Positions 1-9,306 of a stretch of DNA of 64,000 nt are shown here, one piece after another. Origin of the DNA: Bacillus canaveralius (GTDB taxonomy: Bacteria; Bacillota; Bacilli; Bacillales; Cytobacillaceae); assembly GCF_002860125.1 (NCBI RefSeq), contig NZ_PGVA01000024.1, forward strand, positions 202,481 through 266,480, given 5' to 3'. Every line of letters begins with the position of its first letter. Position 1 is the first letter of the stretch. The translations under genes were made by a program, and so were the position numbers. Below the pieces are notes generated by a model, which was not told the origin of the DNA, ran no database searches, and saw nothing but the letters and a program-made list of their open reading frames with translations.

Positions 1-867
1 AAGGACTTCTCCAACTTGTAAATATTCACCCATAGAAGCATGAGCAACAAGGTCTTCGAATTTCCAATAAATACTTCCAGAGTTATCATCGCACCATACT
101 TCATTATTCACTTTCGCTTTCATAGCCATATTATATATATCAGGTATCTCATCAGCTGTCACAATCCAAGGACCTAATGTATGACCATTAGTAAAATCTT
201 TTCCTTTTGAAGGGCCTAAGCCAATGGCTATTTCTTTCGACTGAATTTTCCGTGCACTAAAGTCATTGTAAATTGTATAACCAAACACATGACTTAAAGC
301 ATCCTCGCGCGGAATGTTCTTTCCGCCGCGCCCAATGATTATGGCCAACTCAAATTCAAAATCCAGCTCTTGAGCATAAGATGGCATTGGAATTTCATCA
401 CCATGCGTGGATAAGCTGCTTGGATTACCTTTATAATATGCCGGCATTTCATACCACTCAGGCGGGATTTCTTTACCCAGTTTTGGATAGATATTTTTCA
501 AGTGCGTCTCAAACGCCATGAAATCTCTTAACATAGGCGGGCGTGTTATAGGTGATAGAAGCTTAGCATCCTCTAAAGGAAAAATAATCGTTTCATTATT
601 AGGACCAGTTTCATAACCTTTCTTAACCGCTGCTGATATTGCAACTTGTGCTGCATCCAGACCCGCTTCTCCATTTTCAATGAAGGCTACCATGTCTCCC
701 GGAAGGAGTGCTGAAGCAAGCCTTTCTGCCGCATTTGAATTCAATCCACGGGCTAGTAATTCTAAGCGATAGGCCGCGGATAGATCAATCGCATTCGACC
801 CCTGTACTGCTCCTATTCTGACTTTTGGACCATCCTGGGTATTAACTTGGTATGATATAAGTTTCAT
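1..867 (-). CDS. Fumarylacetoacetate hydrolase family protein (3' end outside window)
   Basis: My reading of the minus strand from an ATG at 867, preceded by GAGAGGAGG, gives an open frame running off the window edge, so about 289 residues are visible and the C-terminus is missing. The product starts MKLISYQVNTQDGPKVRIGA and contains the FAH-fold signatures around LDFEFELAIIIG, the conserved GYTIYNDFSAR stretch and GPSKGKDFTNGHTLGPWIV. Family members hydrolyse or decarboxylate beta-keto acids and ring-cleavage products using Mg2+ or Mn2+ in the cytoplasm. It is the last visible gene of the catabolic cluster, 26 bp after the ABM gene, so it probably acts late in that pathway. The exact substrate cannot be read from sequence. 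Confidence 0.9.
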   Translation of the reverse strand, partial: MKLISYQVNTQDGPKVRIGAVQGSNAIDLSAAYRLELLARGLNSNAAERLASALLPGDMVAFIENGEAGLDAAQVAISAAVKKGYETGPNNETIIFPLEDAKLLSPITRPPMLRDFMAFETHLKNIYPKLGKEIPPEWYEMPAYYKGNPSSLSTHGDEIPMPSYAQELDFEFELAIIIGRGGKNIPREDALSHVFGYTIYNDFSARKIQSKEIAIGLGPSKGKDFTNGHTLGPWIVTADEIPDIYNMAMKAKVNNEVWCDDNSGSIYWKFEDLVAHASMGEYLQVGEVL

Positions 868-893
868 TCTTTGCCTCCTCTCATATTGATGAT

Positions 894-1187
894 TTAATAA
901 TCTACCAATGTAAATAACGCCCGCTCTCGTTTTTCAAGTAAAGGGACAATTTTACCTTCAATAATTTCTCTAAAGTGTGGTGTTTCCCTATGGGCTTCTA
1001 AAGCAGCATTATCAACATATTGCTCATAAAGTAAAAATAAGTCTGAATTATCATCTGAGCGATTTGCGAAATATACGGCACACCCTTTTTCATGTTCTTC
1101 TACGAGGGGTTTCATCTCTTTTAGATAAGACTGCACCTCATCTCCCTTACCTGGCTTACAATGATATTTTGCTACCAATACGATCAT
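894..1187 (-). CDS. ABM-domain protein, putative quinol monooxygenase
   Basis: A protein of about 97 residues of the antibiotic-biosynthesis-monooxygenase (ABM) fold: it opens MIVLVAKYHCKPGKGDEV and has the typical LFLLYEQYVDNAALEAH strand-helix segment and a following HFREI. These small dimeric ferredoxin-like proteins oxidise quinols or act on polyketide-like aromatics without metal or flavin. An ATG at 1193 overlaps the phosphatase stop (ATGA), but the GGAGG sits only one base before it; the ATG at 1187 has 7-bp spacing and is preferred. It is translationally coupled to the upstream phosphatase and lies in the same operon. The substrate is unknown; an oxidation or isomerisation step in the catabolic pathway is inferred. 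Confidence 0.85.
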   Translation of the reverse strand: MIVLVAKYHCKPGKGDEVQSYLKEMKPLVEEHEKGCAVYFANRSDDNSDLFLLYEQYVDNAALEAHRETPHFREIIEGKIVPLLEKRERALFTLVDY

Positions 1188-1189
1188 TT

Positions 1190-1906
1190 TCATTCCTCCA
1201 AATCCATAGTTATATTTGTATGATATTCACGATATCTGATAGAGCAGATACCTTTGGAAAACGATAGATTAATTGATTCACAATAGTCGGGTTCACCAAG
1301 GTCTTCTTTAAGTAAGTATTTTTTTAAAAAAGCACGAAGAACCGGTGAATGCGTAACACAAAAGTAACGACTTGTCTCCTTATGTGGAATAAAACTTAAA
1401 CTTAACGCATATGCCATTAAACGGCGAGCAACCGCTTCGGCATTCTCACCGGGAGGGTTGTCGAGATGTAACCAGTAACCAATTCTATCGGAACTAGTCA
1501 TAAAGGGTGGCCAAAACGGAAGTGTGGGCAATAGACCTTCTTCGATCCCAAGACACGTGATTTGTTCAGACAGAGCTTCATAGGAAGAGACAAGCTCTAC
1601 CCTTAGTCCTCCTAAGAAAATGTCAGGATTCCGAATGGCATTTTCGTTGAAAGGATCAACAATTGAAACTGTGCGGTTGTTAACATCTTTTAATTTTCTA
1701 ACAACACCTTTACGCAACTGTTCCGCAGTTTGGCGAGTCCGTTTCGTTATAGTATGCAAGAAAAAAACACGCTCACTTTCAGTTATCCACTCAGCCATTT
1801 GTCTTCCATGTTCCTCTGCCGAAGCTAAGCCAGCTTCTGTAATTGGTACGTCCCCTTGGTGGGAAGCAACCTCCTCATGACGTACAAAATGAACGTAGAC
1901 CGTCAT
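1190..1906 (-). CDS. Histidine phosphatase family protein
   Basis: About 238 residues. The N-terminus MTVYVHFVRHEEVASHQGD carries the RHE version of the RHG catalytic motif, with the phospho-acceptor His at about residue 10; THSPVLRAF near the C-terminus supplies the second His. Such enzymes remove phosphate from small molecules or proteins. A longer frame opens at 1942, but ATG 1906 overlaps the preceding gene's TGA (ATGA) and has GAGGGG at good spacing. Being inside an operon that also encodes a two-subunit PEP-synthase-like kinase, it could dephosphorylate the pathway intermediate, in the manner of CreD in the Corynebacterium 4-cresol pathway; that is inference. Confidence 0.88.
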   Translation of the reverse strand: MTVYVHFVRHEEVASHQGDVPITEAGLASAEEHGRQMAEWITESERVFFLHTITKRTRQTAEQLRKGVVRKLKDVNNRTVSIVDPFNENAIRNPDIFLGGLRVELVSSYEALSEQITCLGIEEGLLPTLPFWPPFMTSSDRIGYWLHLDNPPGENAEAVARRLMAYALSLSFIPHKETSRYFCVTHSPVLRAFLKKYLLKEDLGEPDYCESINLSFSKGICSIRYREYHTNITMDLEE

Positions 1907-4203
1907 GTTTCTGACCCCTCTTTCTTTGTTATTGCCCTCCACACTCTCTCTGGAGTTAATGGTAATTGGTTTATATGGGTTCCTATAGCCTGAGCGACTG
2001 CATTGCCAATCGCAGCTGGGACTGCCATTAACCCCCCCTCTCCTACACCTTTTGCTCCAAAAGGTCCCGGTCCATCCTCGTTCTCTATCACTTTCGAACG
2101 AAAATCATCTGGGACATCCATAAATAGAGGTACACGATATTGAACTAGTGAGGGGTTACTTAACACACCACTTTCAAAAATCATTTGCTCATATAGTGCT
2201 GCCCCAATCCCTTGCATTGAAGAACCAATATCTTGCCCTTCAACTTGCTGAAGGTTAATTGCTTTCCCTGCGTCGACAGCTGTAAGCAGGCGACATACCT
2301 TTACCCTTCCAGTGTTTGGGTCTACCTCAACTTCAGTTGCGACCCAGCAAGGTTCCCAAAAAGGTGTAGATCCTCCAATAGGAGATCTGGTTGGGGCTAG
2401 GATAAACTGGCCTATTGAAATGATTTCAATTCCTGATATCTCTTTCGTTTGGTATAAAATTTCAGGTATAGTCAGCCTTTGCTGTCCAAAAACGATTTCT
2501 CCATTTTCTATGATTAGATTATCAACTGATTCCTTAAGTAATATAGCAGCCCGTTTTAACAATTTTGACTTTATATCTCGTGCAGCATTTTGGACGGCAC
2601 GCCCCATTGCGACTGTCGATCGACTAGCAGTTGTAGTTGAATCAAAAGGTACCATTGCCGTATCTGGTTTAGTCACCACAACTCTTTCAAGAGGGATATT
2701 TATCTCCTCTGCTGCAATTTGTGCCATTGCACTATTAGAACCCTGCCCCATCTCAGCAGTACCCATTAACACTGACACACTACCATCCGCATGAAGTCTT
2801 ACAATAGCTGTTGATTCGGTAGGCGCCTGACTCGGTTTAAAAGAAACTGCAACACCACGGCCTCTCCACGGTTTTAAAGGTTGATCCCATTCAAGTTCAT
2901 TGGCTAATTCTCTTAATACCGGTGCATAATCAGTATCTATTGGTGTATCACCTTCAGCATATGACTCTCCACGCTCCAACATATTTTTCAGACGAAATTC
3001 TATAGCATCCATTCCTAAAGCTTTTGCAAGTTCATCTGTATGTTGTTCATAAGCCCATGTTGCTTGTGGTACACCGAAACCTCTATAGGCCCCACTAGGT
3101 GGTGTATTTGAATATATAGCGCGGGATCGAATTTCAAGATTTGGGATTCGGTAAGGTCCTGCAGAAACATATCCACCTTTTTGCGCTACACGTGGTGCAC
3201 AGTCTGCATATGCTCCAATCTGATAATCGATTTCTACTTTTCTTGCAACTAAAGTTCCGTCCCGATTGACTCCACTTTTAATTTTGACTCTAGCACCTGC
3301 TCGACGAATTGTTCTTGCAGTCTCAGACATGGAGAGAGCTACCCTTACTGGCTTTCCAGCTTTTCGAGCAAGGGCTACCGCCAAAGGTTCAACCTTACTA
3401 AAAGCTTTTGCTCCAAACGAACCACCCATCGGGAAAGAAACTACCTGTATTTTAGATTGAGGACATCCGAAAATTACAGCTAAATCCTGGCGCACAGCCA
3501 TTGGAGTTTGAGTTCCCGTCCAAACTGTAATTCCTTCCGAGTCCATTTTTGCAACCGTATGTATTGGCTCGAGAGGAAAGTGATGAATAATAGGTACCCG
3601 GTACTCATTCTCTATTATTAGATCTGCAGTAGCCATCCCGGCAACAACGTTACCTCGATCATAATCCCACTTAAAAGCTACATTCGAAGTGTGTCGGGGA
3701 TCCGCGTCAGCTAAGACTTTACTATAGTGACTTCCTCGCTGAGCATAAGATTGGACAAGAGGTGCATTTGGCTCAAGAGCAGCTTCCAAATTATCTATCT
3801 CTGGATGAGGGTGATATTCAACTTCAACTAAACTAGCTGCATAGTGTGCTGTTTTACGATCAACAGCAACAATGGCTACAACTGGTTCACCCTCATAACG
3901 AACCCGATCGATCGCAAGTATTGGCTGATCTCGGAAAACCGGTCCAAAATAGGGGTCCAATTCTTTGAGATCATCTCTGGTCAATACGCAAATTACACCA
4001 GGAACCTCTATTGCAGCAGAAATATCTATAGATTCTATTTCAGCATGTGCAAATGGACTATGGACTATGGCAGACTCTAGCATTCCTTCAACAGCTACAT
4101 CACTAGGATAAGGTATAGCACCAGTTATTTTTGCTCGATAATCTGTTCGAGGAATAGCTCGGCCAATCGTCTTCAGAGAATTGGCTATCTCAATTTTCCC
4201 CAT
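1903..4203 (-). CDS. Xanthine dehydrogenase family molybdopterin-binding subunit
   Basis: Large catalytic subunit (766 residues, usual length) of a molybdenum hydroxylase of the xanthine dehydrogenase/CO dehydrogenase family. Visible are the N-terminal aldehyde-oxidase a/b hammerhead region (about 20-130), MGGSFGAK near 265, the AYRGFGVPQ loop near 370 and GVGEGGLMAVP near 720, whose Glu is the expected catalytic base. AYRGFG instead of AYRCSFR argues against a true CO dehydrogenase. These enzymes hydroxylate aromatic or heterocyclic carbons with water. GGGAGG precedes the ATG, which directly follows the stop of the iron-sulfur subunit. The partner subunits lie directly upstream in the same operon, and a likely cofactor nucleotidyltransferase is encoded upstream at 10.5-11.1 kb. 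Confidence 0.95.
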   Translation of the reverse strand: MGKIEIANSLKTIGRAIPRTDYRAKITGAIPYPSDVAVEGMLESAIVHSPFAHAEIESIDISAAIEVPGVICVLTRDDLKELDPYFGPVFRDQPILAIDRVRYEGEPVVAIVAVDRKTAHYAASLVEVEYHPHPEIDNLEAALEPNAPLVQSYAQRGSHYSKVLADADPRHTSNVAFKWDYDRGNVVAGMATADLIIENEYRVPIIHHFPLEPIHTVAKMDSEGITVWTGTQTPMAVRQDLAVIFGCPQSKIQVVSFPMGGSFGAKAFSKVEPLAVALARKAGKPVRVALSMSETARTIRRAGARVKIKSGVNRDGTLVARKVEIDYQIGAYADCAPRVAQKGGYVSAGPYRIPNLEIRSRAIYSNTPPSGAYRGFGVPQATWAYEQHTDELAKALGMDAIEFRLKNMLERGESYAEGDTPIDTDYAPVLRELANELEWDQPLKPWRGRGVAVSFKPSQAPTESTAIVRLHADGSVSVLMGTAEMGQGSNSAMAQIAAEEINIPLERVVVTKPDTAMVPFDSTTTASRSTVAMGRAVQNAARDIKSKLLKRAAILLKESVDNLIIENGEIVFGQQRLTIPEILYQTKEISGIEIISIGQFILAPTRSPIGGSTPFWEPCWVATEVEVDPNTGRVKVCRLLTAVDAGKAINLQQVEGQDIGSSMQGIGAALYEQMIFESGVLSNPSLVQYRVPLFMDVPDDFRSKVIENEDGPGPFGAKGVGEGGLMAVPAAIGNAVAQAIGTHINQLPLTPERVWRAITKKEGSET

Positions 4204-4680
4204 TTATCCATCCTCCCTTGCTACAGCTGCCTGCTGAACCGCTTTTATAATTGTCGTGTATCCAGTGCACCTACAGATATTCCCATGTAGATAATGTTTA
4301 ATTTGTTCTTCATTGGGATTAGGGTCTTCATTAAGTAGTGCTATCGATGATAACATCATCCCGTAAGTACAAAACCCACATTGGAGCGCTCCATTATCAA
4401 TGAATGACTGTTGTATTGGGTGAAGCTCGTTTCCATTACTTAACCCTTCAGCAGTAGTAATTTCGGCAGTATCCATCTCAATAGCTAATGTAGTACACGC
4501 ACTGACCGGTTTTCCATTTATCAACACGGTACAAGCTCCACAAACCTGCATATCACAAGAACGCTTTACACTAATCAAACCTAATTTTTCCCGCAAAATA
4601 TCTATTACTAAATCCGAAGAAGAAACATTTAAATCTATCTTGTCGCCATTTACAAAGCAATTTATGTTATGAGTACTCAT
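4204..4680 (-). CDS. (2Fe-2S)-binding subunit of molybdenum hydroxylase
   Basis: 158 residues, typical CoxS/XdhC-like small subunit that carries two [2Fe-2S] clusters and passes electrons from molybdenum to FAD. The plant-ferredoxin cluster is seen as CDMQVCGACTVLINGKPVSAC (residues about 43-63) and the second, helical cluster as CGFCTYGM and CRCTGY. Its TAA directly abuts the ATG of the catalytic subunit. GGGAGG lies upstream of ATG 4680, which starts two bases after the FAD subunit's stop. Order FAD subunit, iron-sulfur subunit, Mo subunit is the coxMSL order. Confidence 0.95.
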   Translation of the reverse strand: MSTHNINCFVNGDKIDLNVSSSDLVIDILREKLGLISVKRSCDMQVCGACTVLINGKPVSACTTLAIEMDTAEITTAEGLSNGNELHPIQQSFIDNGALQCGFCTYGMMLSSIALLNEDPNPNEEQIKHYLHGNICRCTGYTTIIKAVQQAAVAREDG

Positions 4681-4682
4681 TG

Positions 4683-5564
4683 CTAATTTACCTCCCTTGC
4701 TCTGTTTATGGCTTCCTGTACTGCTTCACGAAGAAGAACTCCAACTACATGGTTCTTGTACTCTGCACTTCCGTCATAATCATCAACTGCGTCCATTTCT
4801 GGTCGTGCTGCATCTACCCACCATTCAACCTCTCTATTAACAATTTCCAACGACTCACCGACGAGCAAATCTTCGGCCGATGTTAATCTAGTGGGAATTG
4901 GATTGGTTGCTGCAACTACTAATCTGCATTCGGCAAGCTTTTCTTTTTTTTCATCTAACTTCACAATTACAGCTACACCGGCCATCGGGAATTCTGCAAC
5001 TGAGAATTTTTTATAAGCCGCTCCATTATGTGTTTCCAGAATCGGCACATCAATATGCATGATCACCTCGCCGGGATCTAAACTAGTTTCAAAAGGCCCT
5101 CTCCAGAAATCAGACATAGGTATTATTCGAGAGTCCGATAGAGATCTCACATAGACAGAGGCATTTGCTGCCACTAAATAGGCTCCTGGATCTGATCGTG
5201 GTTCTGCAAATGCTAAGTTTCCTCCGATCGTACCTGATGTCCTAATCCTGATGTTGCCAATATGGTCCTCCAACTCAGCAAAAGCAGCCTGGTAACGACG
5301 AATAAGTGGAGACTTTGCAATTTCAGCATGAGTAGTAAGTGCACCAATTCTCAGAACACCTTGTTCCTCATCAAATTCTATTTGGTTCATGTCTGGTAAA
5401 CGCCTTAGACTGATTAGTTGCTCATACAGAATTAAGCCCTCTTTTAAGACTTGTAATAACTCAGTCCCACCTGCATAAAACGCAGCTTCTCCCCCAAACT
5501 TTGCTTTAAGTTCGACAGCATCGTCGATACTTTTAGCATGTGTCAGGTCAAAGGACCCGAGCAT
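4683..5564 (-). CDS. FAD-binding subunit of molybdenum hydroxylase
   Basis: About 293 residues, CoxM/XdhB-like medium subunit with a PCMH-type FAD domain (AGGTELLQVLK near 34 and TIGGNLAFAEPRSDPGAYL near 115) followed by a CO-dehydrogenase flavoprotein C-terminal domain. It accepts electrons from the iron-sulfur subunit and passes them to an external acceptor. Two ATGs lie close together (5570 and 5564); AAGGAGG has an 8-bp spacing only to 5564, so I prefer that start. It overlaps the end of the preceding CoxG-like gene by 17 bp, implying coupled translation. Confidence 0.93.
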   Translation of the reverse strand: MLGSFDLTHAKSIDDAVELKAKFGGEAAFYAGGTELLQVLKEGLILYEQLISLRRLPDMNQIEFDEEQGVLRIGALTTHAEIAKSPLIRRYQAAFAELEDHIGNIRIRTSGTIGGNLAFAEPRSDPGAYLVAANASVYVRSLSDSRIIPMSDFWRGPFETSLDPGEVIMHIDVPILETHNGAAYKKFSVAEFPMAGVAVIVKLDEKKEKLAECRLVVAATNPIPTRLTSAEDLLVGESLEIVNREVEWWVDAARPEMDAVDDYDGSAEYKNHVVGVLLREAVQEAINRAREVN

Positions 5565-6021
5565 TACCATCGCCTCCTTCCAACACTTCAGTAAGGTTTA
5601 CAGTGAACGCATCAACTTTTTCCATAAATTTACGATTAATCATACCTTGACCTAAAGTTGCTAGTTTTCCCTTCATATGATAATTCAAATTAAGATTAAC
5701 CTCGCTGCCACTGCCAGTTGAGCTAGAATCTACACGAACCGTCATTTCAAGTTGAACATGAGTTTTAGTGAATTTGTCTTGACCACTAGCTTTAATTGTC
5801 ATTTTAGGTTTTTCTGACTCTTCTAATGTTAACTCCATAGGAAAGGATACTTTAAAAGGACCCACACGATCTTTTGCAAGTGCATTGTACTGCTTTCCAG
5901 GTTGTATAGCTGTCATGTCTTCAACTCCAGGGATGCAATCAGCAACGCGCTCAATTGCACTTACCCAATCCCATACGACTTCAGGCTCTGCTTTTAATTG
6001 GATTGTATGCTCAATACGCAT
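5548..6021 (-). CDS. CoxG-like SRPBCC family protein
   Basis: 157 residues with an SRPBCC/START-like fold typical of carbon-monoxide-dehydrogenase subunit G proteins: MRIEHTIQLKAEPEVVWDWV, then IPGVEDM near 30 and a long C-terminal helix with FMEKVDAFTVNLTEVLEGG. CoxG proteins are encoded beside molybdenum hydroxylases and are thought to help localise or mature them; they are not catalytic subunits. AAGGAGG precedes the ATG. It overlaps the FAD-subunit gene, placing it in the same transcription unit. Unlike many CoxG proteins it has no long membrane-anchor tail. Confidence 0.9.
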   Translation of the reverse strand: MRIEHTIQLKAEPEVVWDWVSAIERVADCIPGVEDMTAIQPGKQYNALAKDRVGPFKVSFPMELTLEESEKPKMTIKASGQDKFTKTHVQLEMTVRVDSSSTGSGSEVNLNLNYHMKGKLATLGQGMINRKFMEKVDAFTVNLTEVLEGGDGNARVL

Positions 6022-6039
6022 AGCATCTTTTCCTCCTTA

Positions 6040-6771
6040 TCATTGATGGTTACTTTCAACAATAGCTACTGCTCTAACTGCAGCGCCAGTTGATTTTTCC
6101 CATTTCACCGGTAACACCGATAACAAGAAACCAGTTGCTCCAGGAAGTTGTTCAAAATTTTGCATATTTTCCAGGTGATAATATTCATGGGTTAGCATAA
6201 CCCTGTGTGCCTCCCAAAACTTTTGCTTTTCAAACATCGACCATACTGGCGGATCAAAAGTTGGTGCATCACACCCCATTACCTTAACTCCTTTTTCAAT
6301 AAGATATATCGTTGCCTCTGCACTCATCCCGCAAAAGTCTTTTTGGTACCTATCCTCCTGATTGAACTCACCAGCTCCTGTCCAGATCAACACAATATCT
6401 CGTTCCTTGATTTGGTACTCCATGTCTTTTTCGGCTTTTTCGATATCCTCTGCAGAAATAATGCTGCCAGGTTCCTTGTGCCGAAAGTCCAGTCGAACCC
6501 CATCTCCAAAACAATAATCTAAGGGAATGCCTTCAGCACCTGGCGCATCATCCCTCATATGACGAAGAGTATCCATATGTGTTCCAATATGATCTCCTTG
6601 TACAATCACGCAATGGGCAGTAAGCCAATCAACACCATATTTCAAAGCGCCAATGTTATCAGCAAATTCACTATGGCTTTCCACCTGAGCTATAATCGGG
6701 CGTGCGACTCGTGGGAAAGTTTGCATATCTGGTCCAACTGTCATGCTTAGGTCAATTATCCGCCGTTTCAA
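6040..6771 (-). CDS. Cyclase family protein (kynurenine-formamidase-like metal hydrolase)
   Basis: 243 residues. The metal-binding signature HIGTHMDTLRH (HxGTHxDxxxH, about 75-85) identifies the cyclase/formamidase family, as do GCDAPTFDPP near 166 and RDIVLIWTGAGEF near 130. Members hydrolyse aryl formamides, amides or related ring systems with Zn2+ or Mn2+. The start is TTG 6771 with AAGGAGG seven bases upstream; no in-frame ATG is as well placed. In this operon it could open a hydroxylated heterocycle or hydrolyse an amide intermediate. True kynurenine formamidases are usually shorter (about 205-220 residues), so another substrate is likely. Confidence 0.88.
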   Translation of the reverse strand: MKRRIIDLSMTVGPDMQTFPRVARPIIAQVESHSEFADNIGALKYGVDWLTAHCVIVQGDHIGTHMDTLRHMRDDAPGAEGIPLDYCFGDGVRLDFRHKEPGSIISAEDIEKAEKDMEYQIKERDIVLIWTGAGEFNQEDRYQKDFCGMSAEATIYLIEKGVKVMGCDAPTFDPPVWSMFEKQKFWEAHRVMLTHEYYHLENMQNFEQLPGATGFLLSVLPVKWEKSTGAAVRAVAIVESNHQ

Positions 6772-6837
6772 ATTGGTTCCTCCTTAATTTGTGTATCCCT
6801 GGTCAGGGAAAAGGTTTTCCCGTAAGGTTATCAAATT

Positions 6838-6864
6838 ATCAGGCCGCAACAAAAGCGGCCCGAT
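6838..6864 (-). terminator. GC-rich hairpin between cyclase and PEP-utilising gene
   Basis: ATCAGGCCGC and GCGGCCCGAT form a 10-bp stem around a 7-base loop in the 101-bp gap. On the minus-strand RNA the mismatch becomes a G-U pair. The bases following on the minus strand lack a clean U-run, so it may be a partial terminator or an mRNA-processing/stability hairpin that lowers expression of the downstream genes relative to the kinase. Confidence 0.5.
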
Positions 6865-6872
6865 AACTATGT

Positions 6873-8567
6873 TTACTCTATAATCGATACAATACCGGTA
6901 CTTCCGTCAACCCTGATACGTTGACCGGTTCGAATCTTACTGGTTGCATCCAAAGTACTTGTTACCGCTGGAATACCGTACTCCCTAGCAATTACAGCAG
7001 GATGAGAAAGAGCGCCCCCTGAATCAGTTACAAGACCCGAGATTTTACTGAAAAGTAGGGTCCATGCTGGATTTGTCATTCTACACACAAGAATTTCTCC
7101 CTGTTTTATCTTGTCAAAGTCTTCTGGATTATTCACAAATCTGGCTATGCCTTCAACGACACCTGGTGAAGCAGCCAAACCTTGAATTTCTGTAGTTTCT
7201 TGATCTTTTGTTTTAGAAAGTTCAAAGCGCTCAGGGTAACCCCAAACTCCTACATAGGCTTGTTCGTATAAGGACCAGTAATCAGCAGTGCCAACCCAAT
7301 CTCGTGGAGTTATGTCATTGGCTCTATCTTGTTCAGCTTTGCGCTCGGCTACTAATGCACGCGCATCGAAGGCATCTGGCGTTGCTGCAAGCTGGCGTAT
7401 TTCATCATAAAGAAGATAGAAAATATCCTCAGGTTGATTAATGCCATCACGAGCCGCAAATTTCTTTCCTAATTCTTTTATTGAAATTCTCATACGTGCG
7501 TAGGTACCTTGGTCTATGTAGAAGTGGTGATCTGGAGTTAAAGGTGCCATAGCAAGAGCAAGCTCAAGTGCGCTCTCGAATTTTTTTGAATCATCTTCGC
7601 TTTGGATAAGACTTCTCAAGCCTTCTACTGCGTTCTTTTGCTCCTCAGCTACTCTAGTAATATCTTTATGGAAGTCATAATCAGAATCGAGGTAATTTCG
7701 GAGCATTTCATAGATGGGTGCTGGATTCTCCTTCCAGAGCTCATAAGTATACTCATGTGTATAAACAGCCTTGTATCCATATTCTTCTTTGTAGTCATTA
7801 ATCTTTTGAAGTATTTCTTTTCCACGAGGTGAAGAATCTAATGAGGTAATAATATCTTGGAAATTATCATGGTCTGAAAAAACAGCTTGTAAAGCTGAAT
7901 CTACTTTAATTTCTTCCTTTATACTCCATAAATCTCTAGAGGAATCCCAGTTTTTGTCCTGAACAGAAACAAGTATTTTTCCGGAAAATTTTGATGCAGC
8001 TTCTTCACCCGCAACTTCGCTTGCCACTTGGCCGAATTGTTGGAAAGCAGCAAACTGAGCTAGGTTTAGTATCCAGTGAATCCGCAAATGACGTTCCTGA
8101 ATATCTAGAGCATCCTCAAGTAGAACCATCATTTCGGGTAAACTTGCTTCATCGTAAGGAAATTTGTCAAGATATTCTAAATTTCGTTTGATTTCTGGCA
8201 AATATCGATCATCCCACCATTTAAGAAAGCGAGTTGCATAGATTGGTAACATCATTCCAAAATAAGGTGCTAACTTCTCTGCCTCTTCAGCCTCTCGACG
8301 CATTACTGCAGTATACACATAACCGTTAATATTTCGAGCTTGCCAGTCTTTTCCGAAAGGAACTCCAAAACGTCGGTACATATACTTGCACGCATCACCC
8401 CACCAACCACCGATATCAAAATAAAGCGGAGATACTGGGCGTGGGACATGAAGATCGTCAAACCACCAGAACTCTTTTTTATCCGCTTCGCTTTGCCAGT
8501 TTACCTGAAAACTAGGACTGCCGAAAAATTCACCTAAAACATCATTCGAAGTGCTCTTAACTGTCAT
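6873..8567 (-). CDS. PEP-utilising enzyme, C-terminal component of a two-subunit PEP-synthase-like kinase
   Basis: 564 residues. The C-terminal 90 residues are the swivelling phosphohistidine domain of PEP synthase/PPDK: GEILVCRMTNPAWTLLF, then TDSGGALSHPAVIARE whose His carries the phosphate, then YGIPAV. The N-terminal 450 residues lack the ATP-grasp domain; that domain is encoded separately at 9307-10245. This split recalls phenylphosphate synthase PpsA/PpsB of Thauera and CreH/CreI of Corynebacterium, which phosphorylate phenols, rather than housekeeping PPDK or Pps. ATG 8567 has AAGGGGGA at good spacing. The real acceptor substrate is unknown. Confidence 0.88.
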   Translation of the reverse strand: MTVKSTSNDVLGEFFGSPSFQVNWQSEADKKEFWWFDDLHVPRPVSPLYFDIGGWWGDACKYMYRRFGVPFGKDWQARNINGYVYTAVMRREAEEAEKLAPYFGMMLPIYATRFLKWWDDRYLPEIKRNLEYLDKFPYDEASLPEMMVLLEDALDIQERHLRIHWILNLAQFAAFQQFGQVASEVAGEEAASKFSGKILVSVQDKNWDSSRDLWSIKEEIKVDSALQAVFSDHDNFQDIITSLDSSPRGKEILQKINDYKEEYGYKAVYTHEYTYELWKENPAPIYEMLRNYLDSDYDFHKDITRVAEEQKNAVEGLRSLIQSEDDSKKFESALELALAMAPLTPDHHFYIDQGTYARMRISIKELGKKFAARDGINQPEDIFYLLYDEIRQLAATPDAFDARALVAERKAEQDRANDITPRDWVGTADYWSLYEQAYVGVWGYPERFELSKTKDQETTEIQGLAASPGVVEGIARFVNNPEDFDKIKQGEILVCRMTNPAWTLLFSKISGLVTDSGGALSHPAVIAREYGIPAVTSTLDATSKIRTGQRIRVDGSTGIVSIIE

Positions 8568-8637
8568 GAAAATTCCCCCTTAATCAAAATTTATGCATAA
8601 GGTCTTGGAAAGACCGATTTGCTTAATTCCTGTAAAA

Positions 8638-9291
8638 CTAACAATTCGGAGCTAATTCTTCAATATGGGCACGAATGACATAGCTAGCATGCATCGGGTC
8701 ACCGGAGATAAGAGCGTTTAAGACATCATGATGCCTTTTTGCAAGCTCAACTAAATCCCTCTTTGCATAATGTGTGGTTACCATTGTCCAGCTGCCGGGA
8801 TTGATGTTTTCCCATACTGATAACAAAAATTCATTTCCAGATGCTCTAATGAAAGTACGATGAAATTCAACATCTAATGAAATCATTTGTCGTAAATCTC
8901 CAGCTTCAGCGGTCATAATCATATTCTCAATTAATTGTTCCAACTTCTGAATAATATCTTCTGATAATTTTGGAACTGCTAATCGGGCTGCCGTCTCCTC
9001 AAGAGAAGCACGTACAATATATCGCTCTTTTAATTCTTCAATAGATAGTTTTTTTACAAAGGTTCCCCTATATGGTTTACTTAGAAGTACTCCGATTTGT
9101 TCCAATTCTCTTAGTGCTTCTCTAACTGGTGCCTGGCTTACGCCTAGATGACGAGCAACCTGTGTCTCCACAATGCGATCTTCAGGTTTTAGAGCTCCAC
9201 TTAGAATTGCCTTAAGAATATATTCCTTCACTTCATCACGCAAAATCGTTCGTTTTATTGATGGTTCATGAGTTGTTTCTAGCCATTCCAC
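8638..9291 (-). CDS. GntR family (FCD domain) transcriptional regulator
   Basis: 217 residues: an N-terminal winged helix (about 15-80, LRDEVKEYILKAILSGALK and VARHLGVSQAPVREALRELE) and a C-terminal all-helical FCD ligand domain with conserved D, H and R positions (ASLEETAARLA, DVEFHRTFIRASGNEFLL, HHDVLNALISGDPMHA). FadR/FCD regulators bind pathway acids and repress catabolic operons. The start is GTG 9291 with AAGGAGG upstream. It is 15 bp after the ATP-grasp gene and co-transcribed with the kinase. The AATAATCGATTATT palindromes at 10.3-10.4 kb are its likely operators. Confidence 0.93.
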   Translation of the reverse strand: MEWLETTHEPSIKRTILRDEVKEYILKAILSGALKPEDRIVETQVARHLGVSQAPVREALRELEQIGVLLSKPYRGTFVKKLSIEELKERYIVRASLEETAARLAVPKLSEDIIQKLEQLIENMIMTAEAGDLRQMISLDVEFHRTFIRASGNEFLLSVWENINPGSWTMVTTHYAKRDLVELAKRHHDVLNALISGDPMHASYVIRAHIEELAPNC

Positions 9292-9306
9292 ATTTCAAAC
9301 CTCCTT

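Noticed and set aside
3844..4080. Plus-strand open frames across 1-9 kb
   Set aside because: All are antisense to well-supported minus-strand enzymes and lack ribosome binding sites.
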